Shown: positions 43,413 through 54,757 of the stretch, in pieces | How positions within the stretch are numbered: position 1 is the first letter of the stretch | How the letters are laid out: the number at the start of each line of letters is the position of its first letter | Source of the DNA: Aradus depressus | Lineage: Eukaryota; Arthropoda; Insecta; Hemiptera; Aradidae | Assembly (NCBI GenBank): GCA_963662175.1 | Contig: OY759219.1 | Location: forward strand, 47,174,675 to 47,238,674 | Reading direction: 5' to 3' | Length of the DNA stretch: 64,000 nucleotides | Made by a program: the position numbers and the translations under genes | Notes under the pieces: generated by a model | Database searches by the model: none | What the model was told of the DNA's origin: nothing | Seen by the model: the letters and a program-made list of their open reading frames with translations, nothing else

Positions 43413-44274
43413 TGTTTTTTTTTCCATCTTTGACTGACCCTCAATATTCCTACAATTAGAATCTACAGTCGCTAATCAACATCTACAATAATTTTAATGT
43501 GTGCAAATTTATACATCGCAATATATATATTTATTAGTCATTAGTTAGCTGTATTAATATTGAATGATATAGCAGAGTAAACAATTAGATGAATACATTA
43601 ATAAAGAAATAAAGATGCTAATATACGAGTAGGATGTTGGATTGTTGGAAGACAGAATATATGATATCTGATGGTGGCAGGACTGGCTATAACTGGTCAA
43701 TTGATATAACTTTTTAGGGGGAGGGGTATATAAGTATACTTACCTCTAAAATTATATAATCTAAACATAAGCAGGAATCAATGAATCCTTTAATGTATCT
43801 TGCTATGCAAGCAAGCACTTGCCAGGATTACTTATACGAACATGTTTACTTAAACTGTTCGTTTGTTTTTAATTTTTACACTTCCCCCCCATTTTAAAAT
43901 TATTTTTATCTCTCAGTATGACTTGGTACCCAGTCGAGGAGTGTAGCTGACATGTTCCAGTTACCCAGAGACTCCTCTCAACTAAAAATGTTCCCAAAAC
44001 GTGATTCCTGTGATTGGTGCCTATTACAGCTCTTTCCCCCTCCGTTGTTACCAGAGCCTCTCTAGTTGTATAACGAGATCGTGGTGAACTAACTGCTACT
44101 ATAATTAACAGGATTATTTAATATCACGATCATATTTCTCCTCAACTCCTCCTTACCAACTAAATCTCTCATTTATTTTATTTTATTTATTTTTTTCGTA
44201 AAGTTTTTAATTATATTTAAAATAAATTTTCATTATTTTTACAACTTATGTCACTTATGTCTCTATAATAAAAG

Positions 44275-44583
44275 TGTAAGACTCTGCAACCCGACTTGAA
44301 CATGACACTCATAGATACAACCATCAAACACTTATACTTACGTTTCTACACATAAAGTTATTTGCACATAAATCTTACCAGCAAATTTATCCTACAATCC
44401 TCTAAGTTTAAAGAGAGTTTGGCATAGAGATCTCCTGTTATGGGAGGGTTTACCTCTGCCTGTTTTTTCTCTTCAAGTCTTTCACGTCAGTTTTTCTCTC
44501 GTCCATGTACATACGTGAGCCCAGCCGCTGGTTGTGCATTTTGTGTATATTTGTGGCTTAAAATCAATAAATACAAAATATAA
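44275..44583 (+). pseudogene. LINE 3' tail fragment
   Basis: CTTGAACATGACACTC, CATCAAACACTTATAC and GAGATCTCCTGTTATGGGAG match the LINE tail at 51130..51665. The 3' end is AGCCCAGCCGCTGGTTGTGC then GGCTTAAAATCAATAAATAC. Frame is broken. Confidence 0.7.
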
Positions 44584-44879
44584 ATATATTTATTGAATCA
44601 GTTTCTTGTTTTCTTTTCGAAAATAGACTATATTTTATTGAGATTTTTTACTCTTCATCCGAAAACGTTTTGAAGGATTGTACGAAAAGTCATTAGAACG
44701 CGGGCTACGCTTGCTCACACTACATCATTTCGTTACATTTTCTTGGTTATATAAATGTCAATAAGAATATTAATAAAATTCGCCAACCTTCCAGCCATGA
44801 GTTAGGCTAATCATCTATTCTACACACAACTCTTTCTATAAAGGGAGAAGCAAATTACAGACACTAACTAAACGATTGA

Positions 44880-45430
44880 TTTTTATTGAATTTTTAGGTA
44901 ACTAACAATTTAAAAATAAAGAAAAACGTATGTTTTTTAAAATATTGTCTATTTTACAAAATATATATAATATATGGGAACACTTTCGGTATTGCTACCA
45001 TCTTCAACCACGATTTAAGAAAAGTTAGAATAGTAGAAATGTTACAGAATGTTTCTTTATAAGATGAATAAAATGATTGTCTTTCTGATGAAAAATAGTT
45101 TTATTTTTACTTAATATTCTGCATCATCACTTATTAATAATAACTGTATCATAAGCAAGTATGTGATGCAATTTTAATTTATTTACATATGTTGTAGCCT
45201 GATGACCAGTTGTAAAATAAAATAACCACTGTATTCACATTATAGTTAAAATAGTTTTGTTAAGATTGTAGCAATACCGAAAGTACTTATTTGATATACA
45301 TATATTTTGTGAAATAGGCAATATTTTAAAAAACATACTTTTTTTTTAATTAAATGTTTCACAATATCTCTGCAGAAAATGTTAAGTATAACTAACAATT
45401 ATATTGTATAACATTAGTTTTTTAAATGGT
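44880..45430. mobile_element. Hairpin element of the AATATTGTCTATT family
   Basis: The left arm (44885-45040) with GTATGTTTTTTAAAATATTG then TCTATTTTAC and CACTTTCGGTATTGCTACC is the inverse of the right arm (45250-45400) with GTAGCAATACCGAAAGTAC and TTTGTGAAATAGGCAATATT. The loop carries GCCTGATGACCAGTTGTAAA. Older than the copies at 4086 and 52741. Confidence 0.6.
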
Positions 45431-46229
45431 TATTTGACTATTAAGGTATTCCTTCTGTGACAATTACATAATTATTTGTTAGTTGTTGTAAATCAGTAAT
45501 TAATTGACTATTATTAACCTAGAAAAAAATATATACATATACAGTTCGTCTCCACAATAGATTTATTTGGTCAACGTTTTTGAAAATAGTCATCATAAGG
45601 ACCTGTTATAACAGAAACTAAAAAACTAAGTTGTTAAGATTCTAACTTTGTGACAAAAGGAAAAAGTGATAAAAAAAAGTACATTATACGCTCAATTGAA
45701 AAAGTTGTTAGTTAAAATAGCATGTATGAGAAAAATACTTAACAAAATTACATGAAAATCTCAAAAAGCTTTCAAATCAAACACACAACGGTTTAGTTCC
45801 AAAAATTGCCACCTGATATATCAGCCAGAAGTATTAGAGTCCTGAGCTCCCAACTTCTTGACAGTGCGCAGATGGCTTGAGAGATGATCACAGTACACTT
45901 AACTCATTTTGGCCATTTTACGACTCAATTAACAACTTATTCCCTGTGACCAAAGAATTCTAAAATACTTAAATGATGCATTTTGTCACCGAAGGTTGCT
46001 ATTTTCCAAGAACTTCCACATTTTTAATGGTCTGAAACACACAACTTTTCCTAATGTTTTCTTTTCAGCACTTTTATTTCTCCTAAGTTATGTATTCAGT
46101 CAGATCTATGTTGACTTTTCACCGGAATTTCATGTTTTGCGACCCCCTCAATACAAATGTGTAAAAAAAGAAAAGTCTCTGTGGAGAGGATGAATATATA
46201 TATATTTTATAAGTAGATCCAATATCCCT

Positions 46230-46350
46230 GAAGACAGGTGGAGGGGTCCAATAACTGTTAATGTAATCAATATATGAATAGAAAATTTTAACGATTGAGT
46301 AGTCGCTGAGTAAAACACCTATTAATTTGCAGCCAAATTGGCCTAAGAGG
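46230..46350. repeat. Dispersed repeat 'GGGGAAG' family, short piece
   Basis: CACCTATTAATTTGCAGCCA and AATTGGCCTAAGAGGG, next to a GA-rich microsatellite (46358-46425, AGAGAGAG). Confidence 0.4.
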
Positions 46351-46785
46351 GAATAAATTAAGAGAGAGAGTGAAATTAAGTGAGAGAGAGAGTGGAAATT
46401 AAGAGAGAGAGAGAGAGAGTGGAAATTAAGTTGTTTGAAAATAATTGTAAATAGTTGGGGATCCTGTGAGGACATGACCCAGTAACGCTAGTGTTGCCAA
46501 ATAAACCCCCCTCTGTGCCGTGGTGTACTGGGTGTCAGCACGTTATGTCATATCCCCTTAGATATCTATCAAGTTCTCCCGGTCCTATATCAAAGTACGC
46601 TGTCCTCACCTCATCAACACGCAAACCTCCTTCCAAGTTCCAACTTGAAAATTAATATACACACGCTATTATTTGCATCCCCCTTTATATCAATCATATT
46701 GATATTGTTTAGCAAAATATCAATTTTTTATACTTACTGTATCGTTATTTTTTTTTATTTTTAACACTCAATTTGTGCATTTAAT

Positions 46786-46850
46786 AGAAAACTCTATAAC
46801 TCGAATTTTTTGGCGTCTCCCTTGATGTTCGATTTATAGAGGTTCTACTG
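46786..46850. mobile_element. Pogo/Tigger-like element, right-end fragment
   Basis: AACTCTATAACTCGAATTTT, GGCGTCTCCCTTGATGTTCG and TATAGAGGTTCTACTG match the right end of the 3176..3854 element with one change, followed by TA. No left end is nearby. Confidence 0.8.
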
Positions 46851-48686
46851 TATATTAGAAGCAAGCTCTCTTTTAAAGCAGTCGTCTCATCCTAAAATGT
46901 GTATTATCTACCTTTAAACACATTTTTAAAATGTTTCTACATATAGCTGTAATATCGTCAGTAAACGTCTTTAAAATTGTACAATCTTCAGCTCCATACA
47001 TAATTAAATAAATATAAATAAAAAGGATATTATTATACAGTAAGTGAAATAAAAAAAAATTATTTAGGTAACTTCAGGGCACATCATATATATGATTTTT
47101 CTGAAATAATTTTAAATACAGTACCGAATATTATTCTGCAAGAAACGTTTAGACGTTTTGATAATATTTAATTGTATTTGTACATTTGGATTTTTTACTT
47201 CATTTTTTTAAAGGAAAAAATGTTACAAAAAGGCTTTCATATTTTCATATTCTATAGAGATGGTAATTTTTTCTCAAGAAGACATTTAGATGAATTGATA
47301 ACAAAAGCTAATAAAATCAAATATTTGAGAGATGTATCAAAGAAATTTTCCTTTTTTTCCTATATAATTGAAAAATAGTGGGAAAAATAATAGATTTGTT
47401 TTATAAATTTATTCTTGGTTTGAACGTTGAATGAATAAACTTACCGAATTACAATCATAATAATAAAAAATAAATAAAAAAGGCGGCCTGCAATGCTTTT
47501 CAGATTGTTCTGAACGGTGACAGAGGCACAAATCTTAATAAATTGGAGAAAAATCCCAAAAAAGTTTCAAATATCTGGGATGTGAAATATCAAATCTAAG
47601 AACTACCGAAATTTTATTTGAGAATTGAGAAGTTTCTCAGTAAGACACCTATGTTGATTTTTAACCAAATGGGTCAATTGGTTTTAGGGGAAAAACGAAA
47701 ATTAATTTGATAAAATTGAGCTTTAAAAGTACATTCAATCACTTTTTTGAATTTCATGAAACATTTTTTGATAGTTGATGCCACTTAAAATACATGGTGT
47801 TTGTCCCCTGTCCGGTGCAACCTCGGTATGGAGTGGGTTCAGTGAACATTTTTTCAAATTTGTTAACTGCCCTTACATAGATTATAATTGTTTAATGCAA
47901 AGTTTAATTTACTTGTCTTCTGTAAGGGCTCTCACCCTACTAATTATACATGCTGGTTGTTGTACCCCTGGTAAATAAAAGACAAAAACGTAGTCTCAAA
48001 TTTTGCTTTCCCAGGATTTCTTTGCCTCACAATTCAGAATTTGAAAATAATTTTCACCTAAATTCTCGACTAATCCAGACTAAGATCATTCATTATGTAT
48101 AACTCTGTTTAGTTATTTCCAAATGATTTATTTTAAACATTTTCTGTCTAAGATCATTTACAGGTTTCTATTGAATAAACCTAAAGATATAATAATCCAA
48201 ATGATTAAAGTTAAATCTCTATTTTTTCTAATATTTTCTAGCATTGTGGCAAAGTTTTTTTTTTTTTTTTCAGATTGATTAATTGTTTATTTGCTATATT
48301 TACAATCAGTTAAAATTTAACTATAAGTAAATTTGATGACAGTGAGTATAAAAAAAAATAATAATAAAAAATAACAAAAACAAAAATAATATAAAACAAA
48401 AATACAAAGTAATAAATGGCAATATATACAAAATTAGATAAAATAAAATAATCTACAAAATAATATAATCTGTACAAAAACAATAAGTAGAAGTGCTGAA
48501 TAAGAATACATGAATATAGGTAATACAAAATAGTTGAAACAAATAATGAGAAGCAAGAGAGAAATGAACATGAATATGTAGAAAATAATGGAATATATAC
48601 ACAAATAAATATAAAATATGTACAAAATAAATAAAAATATAAAATATGTACAAAATAAATGTAATAATTAAATAACTTTGCACTAA

Positions 48687-49863
48687 AAGTAATAGCTCAT
48701 AATTACCCCACTTTTTTTTCTTTTATTTGGAGACAGATTTTTTTCCTAAAATATAAAAAAATAACCATGATATAAAAGTCGTGTTTCATATAAAAAATCT
48801 TTAATTCAACATATTTTGTGGCAAAGTAAGGATTGAGAAAAAAAATAATTTGCCTATTGTCTATCTAGAAGGAGTTATATCTGAATCAGAGATTGGTCAT
48901 CGCTGGGAGGTTGTTTACTCTTTGTGTAATTACATTTTTTTATCAGCTGTTATTTAAAACTATTTCAACTCATCAAATAATAAAGTGATTGTCGCTATAG
49001 TACAGTTATATTACATATACAATATATATTTTTATATGTCGGTACAGTATTGATATATACAATTTCTAGATGTCCATATTGATACCAAACTGACATGGGC
49101 TGATCATACGTCAGTCATAAGGTAAGAAACGTAGTCCCATTGGTTTCTTAATTACACTGTATTATTCATATTTCCATTCTATAATTAACTACGATATAAT
49201 ACATTGGGTGGCTTCTAGTTTTAGTGCTAATGTTTTCAGATTCCGAAAGAAAGCACTAAGAATAATAATTAATATTTATCAAAGAACAAGCACACTTAAA
49301 AAACTTTAAATCTTTCCTGCGTTTTTTTAAATATTAAAGTATTATTGATCATTAGAAAAAAAAATATGAATATTTCCCTTCTCAATAAAATTTCGAATTA
49401 AATATTTTTTCTTTCGTTTTGAAAAGTATAACATAGAAGATTAAACTTTTTAATGTCCTTCCCCACTTTTTAAATGCAATATATACAACAAAAATATTTA
49501 AGAATCTACTACAGATGTTCCTTTTTCTAAGAATGATTGATAATTGTGTGCTATTACTTGATTACGATGAACAGGTTTTTACAAAATAAATTTTCGTATT
49601 ACTTTAGGTTAGTAATAAAAGAAAATATATAAATTTTGATACATGTGTTATCCTATGTGATATCCATACCAATAACTGTAACTAACAAAGTAATACAAAA
49701 ATGTGAAGTAAAAAAATATTTATTCTGATCAAGTAATAGCTCATAATTACCCCACTTTTTTTTCTTTTATTTGGAGACGGATTTTTTTTTCTAAAATATA
49801 AAAAAATAACCATGATATAAAAGTCGTGTTTCATATATAAAAGCTTTAATTCAACATATTTTG
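48687..49863. repeat. 132-bp direct repeats bracketing 0.9 kb
   Basis: 48687-48818 and 49731-49863 share AAGTAATAGCTCATAATTAC through TTCAACATATTTTG with few differences. The interior has LINE RT remnants and no LTR-element genes. It could be LTR-like, a MITE pair or a local duplication. Confidence 0.7.
49060..49290 (+). pseudogene. Decayed LINE RT C-terminal fragment
   Basis: FLDVHIDTKLTWADHTS (RT 'YLG...LTW..H' motif), then HWVASSFSANVFRFRKKALR (WG...QKRALR-type motif) in a different frame. It differs from the Jockey-like copies in this window and appears to be another LINE clade. Frame shifts and stops. Confidence 0.55.
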
Positions 49864-50016
49864 CTTTATTTTCTATTTTATTGGGTGAGGTCTTATACCA
49901 ATAAATATCCTATCAGTTCCTTCGTAATCACTATTTGTTTAATATTTTTGTTAGTATTTACTTTATTGGTATTTGTTAATTAATTAATTAAAATATTTTT
50001 TAGTTCTATTTTTTTA

Positions 50017-50022
<6 letters not shown>

Positions 50023-50085
<63 letters not shown>
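50023..50085. repeat. (TA)n microsatellite, about 60 nt
   Basis: Pure alternating TA just before a LINE tail (50090-50205). Confidence 0.95.
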
Positions 50086-50087
<2 letters not shown>

Positions 50088-50089
50088 CC

Positions 50090-50205
50090 TTATGAGTACC
50101 TGTCACTAGGCAACCTTCCTCTCTCATGACACTTTCATTGCGAGTGGTTGTTGCATATGACAACAGATGAAACTATATAATAGAAATAGAAAAAAAAAAA
50201 AAAAG
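50090..50205 (+). pseudogene. LINE 3' tail with poly(A)
   Basis: CACTAGGCAACCTTCCTCTC, GTGGTTGTTGCATATGACAA, then AATAGAAATAG plus poly(A). Corresponds to the 3' UTR of the LINE at 36786. Confidence 0.55.
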
Positions 50206-51129
50206 AGTTTACGTGGAAAAAATTTCAGAAATTTCTCTCAACAGTGCAATAACATTATCGAAAGTTCAGGATAATGGATATAGAATGTTTGTGATGTAAG
50301 CTATGAATATGAGCTAAGGTGATAAGGGAGGGTATTGAGGAGCCACCCTGCGGGTCACGGATGAGCGAGCACCCCCCGGCTCTCTTATATCCGGCATATA
50401 GGGTGTCAACCAGGGTCTCCCTTCTTAATGGCAGTTATATTAGCGTTGATCAGGAGAATGGGCCCATTTAGATCAATTCAACTGTGAACATGGACCAACC
50501 CCCCCTCCCTTCAACTTCTGGTAAGGTGACCACTGGTCCTCGATACTCCACAAATGGTAAACACAAATTTTGTGTCGATATATTTATTCTATTGGGGGTT
50601 TAGGTTTATGGTGTTCAAAAACATACATTATTATTTTTTTCTATGAACTATCAATAATATTCTATTTTCGCAAATATTTTACAAATAGTCCATACAGCGA
50701 TCCTGAAATCATTGTAGAGTTTTAACGACAATATAGGAGTCACAGAGGTCAACAATTTATATTTATTTTTTACCAAAAGTTTGGATATTAAGAATAGAAT
50801 AATTTAATTTATTGCTTATGAAAAGAGTTATTAACTATGAAATTATTTCCGACAAATTATTTATTTCATTTTATTATATAATTATTCTTGTAATAATCTT
50901 GTGTTTTAGTTAAACATGAAAACTTATTACAAAGACGTTACTAAAGACTTGGAAAATTATATTTATTTGATATCTGCTTCTTTCTAGGGCTGCTGCTTTA
51001 TAACTTTCTGTCTGCATCCTCATTTTATTTTTTATGATTTTGAGATGTTTTCCTTTCTAATTGCTTCTTTGAGTTCTCAATATATAATTTCTTTCTGTTC
51101 TCTAATAAAAAGTCATATTTATTTATTTT

Positions 51130-51665
51130 AATATTAATGGTAAATTATCTAATCGACAAAAACTGAATTGTTATACCTATCTTCTCCGACCTCTCTGGAC
51201 CTATGGCTTACAAATATATGGTACAGCCAAGACTTCGAACATCAAAAGAATGTAGGTATTTCAATCCAAGACTCTCCGACTGATCAAGCAATGCTCAACA
51301 TACGTTAGCAACAAGACTTTATACCGCAACTTGAACGTCACACCCATCAAACATTTATACCAATGTTTCTACACAAAAATTTACATACACACCAATTCTG
51401 AGGTTCGCAAAATCCTAAATACATACATATTTACCCCACAATAAGATTAAAGAGAGTTTGACATAGAGATCTCCTGGTATGAAGTGATGCCATGAGGTTC
51501 ACCGCTGGCTGTTTTTTCCTCTCTCAAGCCTTTCTGTCATATTTATTTTTACTATTTTATTTTATTTATTTATTTTAAATCTTTTGTATGGCACATGTCA
51601 GCCCAGCTGCTGGTTGTGTATTTTTTTCATAGTTATGGCTTAAGATAAATAAATACAATACAAAT
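51130..51665 (+). pseudogene. Jockey-like LINE, RT C-terminus and 3' UTR
   Basis: LNCYTYLLRPLWTYGLQIYG and FQSKTLRLIKQCSTYVSNKT align with the C-terminal frame of the intact LINE (CYTYLLRPLWTYGSQIYG). One in-frame stop sits after SNIKRM. The 3' UTR ends AGCCCAGCTGCTGGTTGTGT and GATAAATAAATACAATAC. Same tail type as 44275..44583. Confidence 0.8.
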
Positions 51666-51902
51666 ATATTATTGGTATATTTTTATTTTTATTTATTTTC
51701 CCATCATTGTTATATTGCGTCATACATTTCATACTTAATATTTACTAATTCCTATTATTGTTGATCTAATGTAACAATATAGAAGAGGATGTAACGAGCC
51801 CTATATCGCCATAAGCATGTATTATAGTATTATCTCTACTACAATAAAAGTTTATATATATTTTTATATACATAAAATAAAATATATTTATAGATAGTTA
51901 TT

Positions 51903-52220
51903 ATAACTCATGCCCGGGCTTCAAACTACGAGGTCATATCGCCTACTACCAGAGCGCTCTTTCGTCACTCTGGTGGACATGAGCCCGACTCTACTGTGGG
52001 AGTCCGACATTTTGCCTATCCTAAATTTCTATTCAACTAGGGTAGAGGTCATTAACGAGTACCTGACATCGTACATCGCTTAACGTCCCATTCAAAGGAC
52101 TGCGTGCTCAAGTTTATTTTACCTCCCAGATAAAATAAGCTAAGGACCTCGGCCGGGTTTGGAACCCGCGATCTTGAGCTCAGTAAGCAAGGACGCATAC
52201 CACTGAGCTACCGGCACCCT
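51903..52220 (-). mobile_element. tRNA-derived SINE, full length
   Basis: Minus strand: head GGTGCCGGTAGCTCAGTGGT, box B region GGGTTCCAAACCC, complete body and 3' end (CATGCCCGGGCTTCAAACTA on plus). A 10-nt deletion (GGCTCGGGAC) occurs in the middle. No TSD found with confidence. Confidence 0.9.
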
Positions 52221-52304
52221 CTATATCTTTATATTATTTATTTATTATGATAACTCATCTTGACCATCCCGGACTACTTTATGGAAACTTCTCTTTATAA
52301 TGAA

Positions 52305-52500
52305 TCTTGTTTCAGATTCATTCTGCAGAAGATGTGATGAGATGGAGGACAGCAGGCTACACTTCTTGGGCCATTGTGAAGACATCGATGGAGAATCTTC
52401 GACAAGGAATACCTTAACCCAGATGACTTGAGGAAGCAGAGCGTGAAAGGATCCAGTGCTTCATTGAATTGGTAAGAGAAGTTGGACAACAGTGGGTGGC
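52305..52500 (+). pseudogene. LINE C-terminal zinc-binding tail fragment
   Basis: FCRRCDEMEDSRLHFLGHCE is the CxxC...H...C tail found after RNase H in I/R1-type LINEs, followed in a shifted frame by ERIQCFIELVREVGQ. Possibly the same family as 24725..25417. Confidence 0.55.
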
Positions 52501-52589
52501 TGTTATATGGACCTTCAGGCTTTGGATGACATGGGTACACCATCCACCCCTGCAATCAATCTATCTCTATTGTTTTTCCATTCTAGTCT

Positions 52590-53150
52590 AGCTATAAGTA
52601 TAGGGGAAGTTACGTCGTCGATTAAAAATTCGAAATTGAGTTTTGGCCGGAATTTTATGCTTCGCGATTCCCTGGATCCAAAACTAAAAAACGAAAGTCA
52701 TATCTGTGTGTATGTTTGTGAACAAGATAACTCCCGATTTCTAAGTTGAGGAACGAGAACATATTTTGGAACTTGTAATAAATAAATAAAACCAACTTAT
52801 TTTTGAAATATTGTCTATTCCACCAAATCAGGTGTCCATCGTCAGGTGTCGAACTGTTCATAACTAGACCTGTAAGCCCAAAACCGGTAGTTTTGTAAAT
52901 ATCTTTGGTGGAATAGACAATATTTCAAAAATTAGTTTGTTCTATTTATTTAACTCCCGATTTATTTTATATAAATACCGAGAAAACTTGAGTAAAATTG
53001 ATTTTCAGCCAAATTGATCAGATAAGTAAGGCTTTTGGGAGGAAAAGGTAATGAGGGGGTCGGAAAACATGAAAATCCGGCTAATGCTGAACACCGAATT
53101 TCTGACCCATTACATAACTTCCCCCATTCTTCGTATAGTTGGGGAAGCAG
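52590..53150. repeat. Dispersed repeat 'GGGGAAG' family, two ends, split by a hairpin element
   Basis: The left end is CTATAAGTATAGGGGAAGTT and the right end CTTCGTATAGTTGGGGAAGC, so both outer ends are the hairpin end in inverted orientation. The AACTCCCGATTT unit is interrupted at 52741. Confidence 0.6.
52741..52950. mobile_element. 210-bp hairpin element, AATATTGTCTATTCCACC family, 13-bp TSD
   Basis: TAACTCCCGATTT flanks both sides (52728-52740, 52951-52963). Arms TTTGAAATATTGTCTATTCC and GGAATAGACAATATTTCAAA are inverse. Inside, the minus strand has TGACGATGGACACC and the plus strand has AACCGGTAGTTTTGTAAATA. These resemble decayed PLE/hammerhead ends. The best-bounded copy of the family. 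Confidence 0.75.
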
Positions 53151-54128
53151 AAAGGACCTGAGTGCTTTGGTGTAGAGCTGCCAGGGAGCGCTAGTTGTCG
53201 TATTTATTACTGCATAGCATCGCAAACAGATGCTCCTGGGCTCTTGTAATTTTCCACTTGTTAGTCCTGATCTGCATAATACCTTTTTAAGCAACTGTTT
53301 GTCTGCAGCACAAACATGCAATTTTCTTAATTTATTTTATTTTTCCAAGTAGAAGAAGAGCAATTTAAATGGATTGGTGTTGGGGTGGCTGCGAAACAGC
53401 ATTGTCCTGTCACTAGTTAAATGGAGGTTCGATCTGGGGAAGAACAACCGCTGCAGACCAGATATGTGACACTCTAATCTCGTTTCTTTGTCTTTCTCTG
53501 TGTGTACAACAACCCTCTGTAGGTTTTACTGTTTGACTTTGTTTTTTCTGTTTTTTGTTTGTTTGTGTGTGTGTCTCGGTTTGTAGAAGAGGTGATTCCC
53601 ACCTGAATGGACTACACAGAACGGAGGGGTTGTGGGCAATTAAGGCATTCGTCTGTGAAATTAGGTCTGTGGAAGAGGAGAGAAGAGGACTGGGAGAGGC
53701 CAATGTTATTAAAAACGCCATTATGGTCCTCCAGGCCGGACGGATGGGGAACACTGGCTCACTCTAGCCGCCCTACAATCAACTAACATACACGCCTGTC
53801 TCACTCTACCGGACAAGCAATCAACTAACACACACCCATCCTCCCACCTGCCTTTGTTCTCTCAATTATCAGCTTATTGAAAGCTAATTTATGAAAGTCT
53901 TTTTAAATTTATTAATTATTATTAATCTTTCAATACTTCTTTTTTTTTGTTGAGCCAATTCAATTTCGTTTTAACGAGTTGAAATATTATCCTACAGAGC
54001 GCCCCCCCATGTAATTAGTGACCGACCCCTAAATCCCGAAATTATTTTAATTGCTTCCCTCACTGAAATTGAGTAGGAAGTTAATTAGTCCAATATCATC
54101 GACTGAGGCTGCCCCTTCATTGAGTGAA
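53151..54128. other. Spacer, no gene seen
   Basis: Two overlapping short frames at 53413-53767 on opposite strands lack recognisable domains. Contains a GTTTGTTTGTGTGTGTGTC run. Confidence 0.45.
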
Positions 54129-54757
54129 TAATAGTAACGTAGCCATCGAGCAAGGGCGTAGTCAAAAAAAGGGGGAGGGGACTGGGTGGTCCTACACCGC
54201 CCTCACCAAAACTAACAATTATAAAGAGAAAAACAAGATCATGATAATACTTTTAGCTTCCATTAATAAGATTTATAATATCTAAGATAAAGTAATAATA
54301 TTGTTATAGGTTAGGTTTTATGACTCATGCCCGGGCTTTAACTACGAGGCCATGAGCGCTCTTTCGTCACTCTGGTGGACATGAGCCCGACTCTAATTTT
54401 GGAGTCCAAAATTTTGCCTACCCTAAATTTTTATTCACCTAGGGTAGGGGTCTTTAACGAGTACCTGACATCGTATAGGCTCCATCGCTTAACGTCCCAT
54501 CCGAAGGACGGCGTGCTTAAGTTTATTTTACCTCCTATATAAAATAAACTAAGGGCCTCGGCCGGGTTTCGAACCCACGTCCTTGAGCTCAGAAGCCAAG
54601 CACGCATACCACTGAGCTACCGGCGCCCTCAGTATTGTTATAAATTATTATTATGATCATGTTTTAATTGTCAGTTTTGGTTATGGGAGGGGTAGGACCA
54701 TCCATTACCCCCTCCCTCCCTCTCCCCACTTCTCCTCTTGGCTACGTTACTGTTATT
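54129..54757. mobile_element. hAT-like MITE, split by a SINE; source of the 110-bp satellite
   Basis: The left arm AGTAACGTAGCCA ... GGGGGAGGGG ... GTGGTCCTAC ... CCAAAACTAACAATTA is the inverse of the right arm TAATTGTCAGTTTTGG ... GTAGGACCATCC ... CCCCTCCCTCCC ... TGGCTACGTTACT. CAAGGGCGTAG is present in the left arm. The SINE at 54309..54632 lies between the arms. Confidence 0.7.
54309..54632 (-). mobile_element. tRNA-derived SINE, full length, 10-bp TSD
   Basis: Minus-strand head GGGCGCCGGTAGCTCAGTGG, box B region GGTTCGAAACCCGG, full body. TATTGTTATA occurs at 54299-54308 and 54633-54642. Small deletions in the body (CATATCGCCTACTAC region). Confidence 0.92.

Larger units (their letters stand above)
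45480..48680. other. AT-rich region with scattered repeat debris
   Basis: Holds a possible decayed PLE end near 45560-45620 (minus AAAAACGTTGACCAAATAAA), the Tigger right-end fragment (46786) and a LINE-like tail near 47930-47990 (CATGCTGGTTGTTGTACCCC then AAATAAAAGAC). Otherwise no gene. 48300-48680 is nearly all A/T. Confidence 0.45.

Noticed and set aside
45190..45220. GCCTGATGACC as another hammerhead
   Set aside because: No stem II can be formed and no GAAA follows. It is probably only a decayed relative.
48310..48683. Hydrophobic short minus-strand frames (membrane-protein-like)
   Set aside because: Produced by A/T-only sequence translating to Ile, Phe, Tyr and Leu.
48687..49863. Complete LTR retrotransposon
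   Set aside because: The interior is too short and has no gag-pol, and no primer-binding site could be recognised.
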